Source: Acidobacteriota bacterium
GTDB taxonomy: Bacteria; Acidobacteriota; Terriglobia; Acidoferrales; UBA7541
DNA: 7,755 nucleotides
Direction: 5' to 3'
Assembly: GCA_019239815.1 (NCBI GenBank)
Contig: JAFAZL010000600.1
Location: forward strand, 1 to 7,755
Part shown: positions 6,405 to 7,755 of the stretch, piece by piece
Numbering within the stretch: the first letter of the stretch is position 1
How the letters are laid out: each line of letters opens with the position of its first letter
Notes under the pieces: model-generated
What the model was told of the DNA's origin: nothing
The model's input: the letters and a program-made list of their open reading frames with translations, nothing else
Database searches by the model: none
Program-made: the position numbers and the translations under genes

Positions 6405-7755
6405 ATGAGCGCTGCCCGTCCCCAATTTCAGGATTTCTGGCGCCGGCTCTCGCGGCTGGACATTGTCGCGCTCGTCATTTTTGTTGCGGGCACGCTGTTA
6501 ACGATTTCCGATTTTAGTGGCGGCGCGGTCAGCTTCGTGAAATACCTGGCGGTCCTGGCCGGGATTTATCTCGTTGTACGAGTGATCGCGTGGGGCCGGA
6601 ACCGGCTGCTGTGGAGCCTGCGCAATCGGTTGATTGTTGCCTACCTGTTTATCGCGGTCGTTCCAATCTTGTTGATTATGACGTTTGTAGTGCTGGCCGG
6701 AAATTTTCTGTACTCGCAACTGGGCGCGTATTTGCTTTACGAGGATTTGCACCGCCGGGTGGACGTGATGACCGACATCGGCCAGCACATCGCAGCGGCG
6801 CACGAATTTGTACCCAAAGGCGTCACGCAGGAGGAATCGGAGCGAATTCTCGCAGCCCAGTCACATACCGTGCATGATCGCGAGCTGCCGGGACTGACGA
6901 TCGATTTCTCCAATAACGTCAGCGAGCTGCAAAACCTACTGGAGAAGGCCAACACGCCCGGGCGCGGATATTACTCAGGACTGTTGCAGCGCGACGGGAC
7001 GCTTTCGCTGGTGAGCATGCGATTGCTGGGCGACACGGACAATCGGCGGATGGTGCGACTCCGGGTTCAAATGACGCCGGCTCTTTTGGCGACCGTGGCA
7101 CCTGACCTCGGCGCGATCCAATTGAATTTGACCGAACCGTACACGGGCGGCCAACCGACAGGCGTGATCTATTCGACGAATCAGGAAAAGTATCAGACGA
7201 TCAAGCCAATCATCGCACGAGATCGGACGCTACAGCCGGGTGGGTTCTGGCTGGAGCCAGCGGTGAACGTCGTTTCGCGTCTGGAGGATGCGGCGTTTAT
7301 TGGGTCGAATGGGACAGTAGGAAAGCCGAATCCGGTATTCGCGGTCTTCAGCGCGCGGCCGACGCGTCTGAACGGGCGGATGTTTTCCACGCTCGGAGAG
7401 TTGCGCGATTTCTATTTGTTGCTGTTCACGGTTTTTGCGGTTGTGTTTTTGCTGATCTGGATCGCGGCGTTCATCACCGGTGTTGTTTTGACGCGGCAGA
7501 TTACGAAGGCGATCGCGGATTTGTATCACGCGACGCAATATGTACAGAGCGGCGATCTGACGCATCGCGTGCGTATCGAGCGGCGCGATCAGCTTGGCGT
7601 TCTCGCCGAGTCATTCAACCTGATGACCGGCTCCATCAGCGGGTTGATCGAAGAGCAGAAGCAGCGGCAGCGGTTGGAGAACGAAATTTCGATCGCGCGC
7701 GAGGTGCAGAGCCAGCTCTTCCCGCACGTTTTGCCGAAGGTGCCGGGCGTCGATA
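6405..7755 (+). CDS. Membrane-anchored HAMP/SpoIIE (RsbU-type) serine phosphatase, N-terminal part
   Basis: The frame runs open from ATG 6405 to the window end (450 codons). The catalytic PP2C-like SpoIIE domain is outside the window. Order: basic N-tail; helices about 19-36 and 44-63; a basic loop RVIAWGRNRLLWSLRNR; helix about 76-101; an extracytoplasmic region about 102-335 with no family I recognise; helix about 336-362; a HAMP domain about 363-415 with SGDLTHRVRIERRDQLGVLAESFNLM as the clear core; then RLENEISIAREVQSQLFPHVLP (423-444). This last segment is the coiled linker that immediately precedes SpoIIE domains in RsbU-type proteins. Proteins of this kind typically dephosphorylate an anti-sigma-factor antagonist in partner switching, here in response to a periplasmic signal (family knowledge). 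An upstream in-frame stop at 6354 bounds the start. The Shine-Dalgarno is weak (GGAA about 15 nt upstream), and a TTG at 6393 is an alternative start. Family call rests on the linker and HAMP, so it is likely but not certain. Confidence 0.85.
   Translation, partial: MSAARPQFQDFWRRLSRLDIVALVIFVAGTLLTISDFSGGAVSFVKYLAVLAGIYLVVRVIAWGRNRLLWSLRNRLIVAYLFIAVVPILLIMTFVVLAGNFLYSQLGAYLLYEDLHRRVDVMTDIGQHIAAAHEFVPKGVTQEESERILAAQSHTVHDRELPGLTIDFSNNVSELQNLLEKANTPGRGYYSGLLQRDGTLSLVSMRLLGDTDNRRMVRLRVQMTPALLATVAPDLGAIQLNLTEPYTGGQPTGVIYSTNQEKYQTIKPIIARDRTLQPGGFWLEPAVNVVSRLEDAAFIGSNGTVGKPNPVFAVFSARPTRLNGRMFSTLGELRDFYLLLFTVFAVVFLLIWIAAFITGVVLTRQITKAIADLYHATQYVQSGDLTHRVRIERRDQLGVLAESFNLMTGSISGLIEEQKQRQRLENEISIAREVQSQLFPHVLPKVPGVD

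Noticed and set aside
6171..6425. 84-codon minus-strand frame in the gap
   Set aside because: It overlaps the start of the phosphatase gene and the terminator hairpin, with no recognisable protein features or ribosome binding site support.

Overview
The window looks like ordinary chromosome from a moderately GC-rich Gram-negative-type bacterium. My best guess is Acidobacteriota, based on the style of the membrane SpoIIE/RsbU phosphatase, the gene mix and the GGGGGTATACCCCC-type intergenic palindromes. This is a recollection-based inference, not a proof. All recognised genes are on the + strand. No transposase, phage gene, CRISPR array, tRNA or rRNA is visible.

Layout: (1) 1-395 is the 3' part of accB (biotin carboxyl carrier protein), and 411-1760 is a complete accC (biotin carboxylase). 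Together they form the biotin-carboxylation half of acetyl-CoA carboxylase, the committed step of fatty-acid synthesis. (2) A 171-nt gap holds a GTAG-headed palindromic repeat (REP-like). (3) thiE (thiamine-phosphate synthase, 1932-2579) is followed after 8 nt by an APC-family amino-acid permease (2588-4150) whose ribosome binding site overlaps the thiE stop codon, so these two are probably co-transcribed. (4) A 120-nt gap holds a terminator-like hairpin, then an operator-like arrangement (a TTTCG-N2-CGAAA inverted repeat between two GGGCATCG direct repeats), then a strong Shine-Dalgarno for a second, unrelated-subfamily permease of the cationic amino-acid transporter type (4271-5863). (5) A 541-nt non-coding stretch carries a GC palindrome with a T-tract, short direct and inverted repeats, a second REP-like repeat in opposite orientation, and a terminator-like hairpin with six Ts. 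(6) From 6405 to the window edge runs the N-terminal 450 residues of a membrane-anchored, HAMP-containing SpoIIE/RsbU-type serine phosphatase; its catalytic domain lies beyond the window.

Functionally, accB-accC is one unit (lipid precursor supply), thiE-permease a second, the CAT-type permease probably a separately controlled third, and the phosphatase a signalling gene with its own upstream region. I see no wholly new system. The most interesting signals are in the intergenic DNA: the two REP-like repeats, the operator-like site before the second permease, and the structured 5886-6207 block. A large periplasmic insertion in the second permease also stands out.
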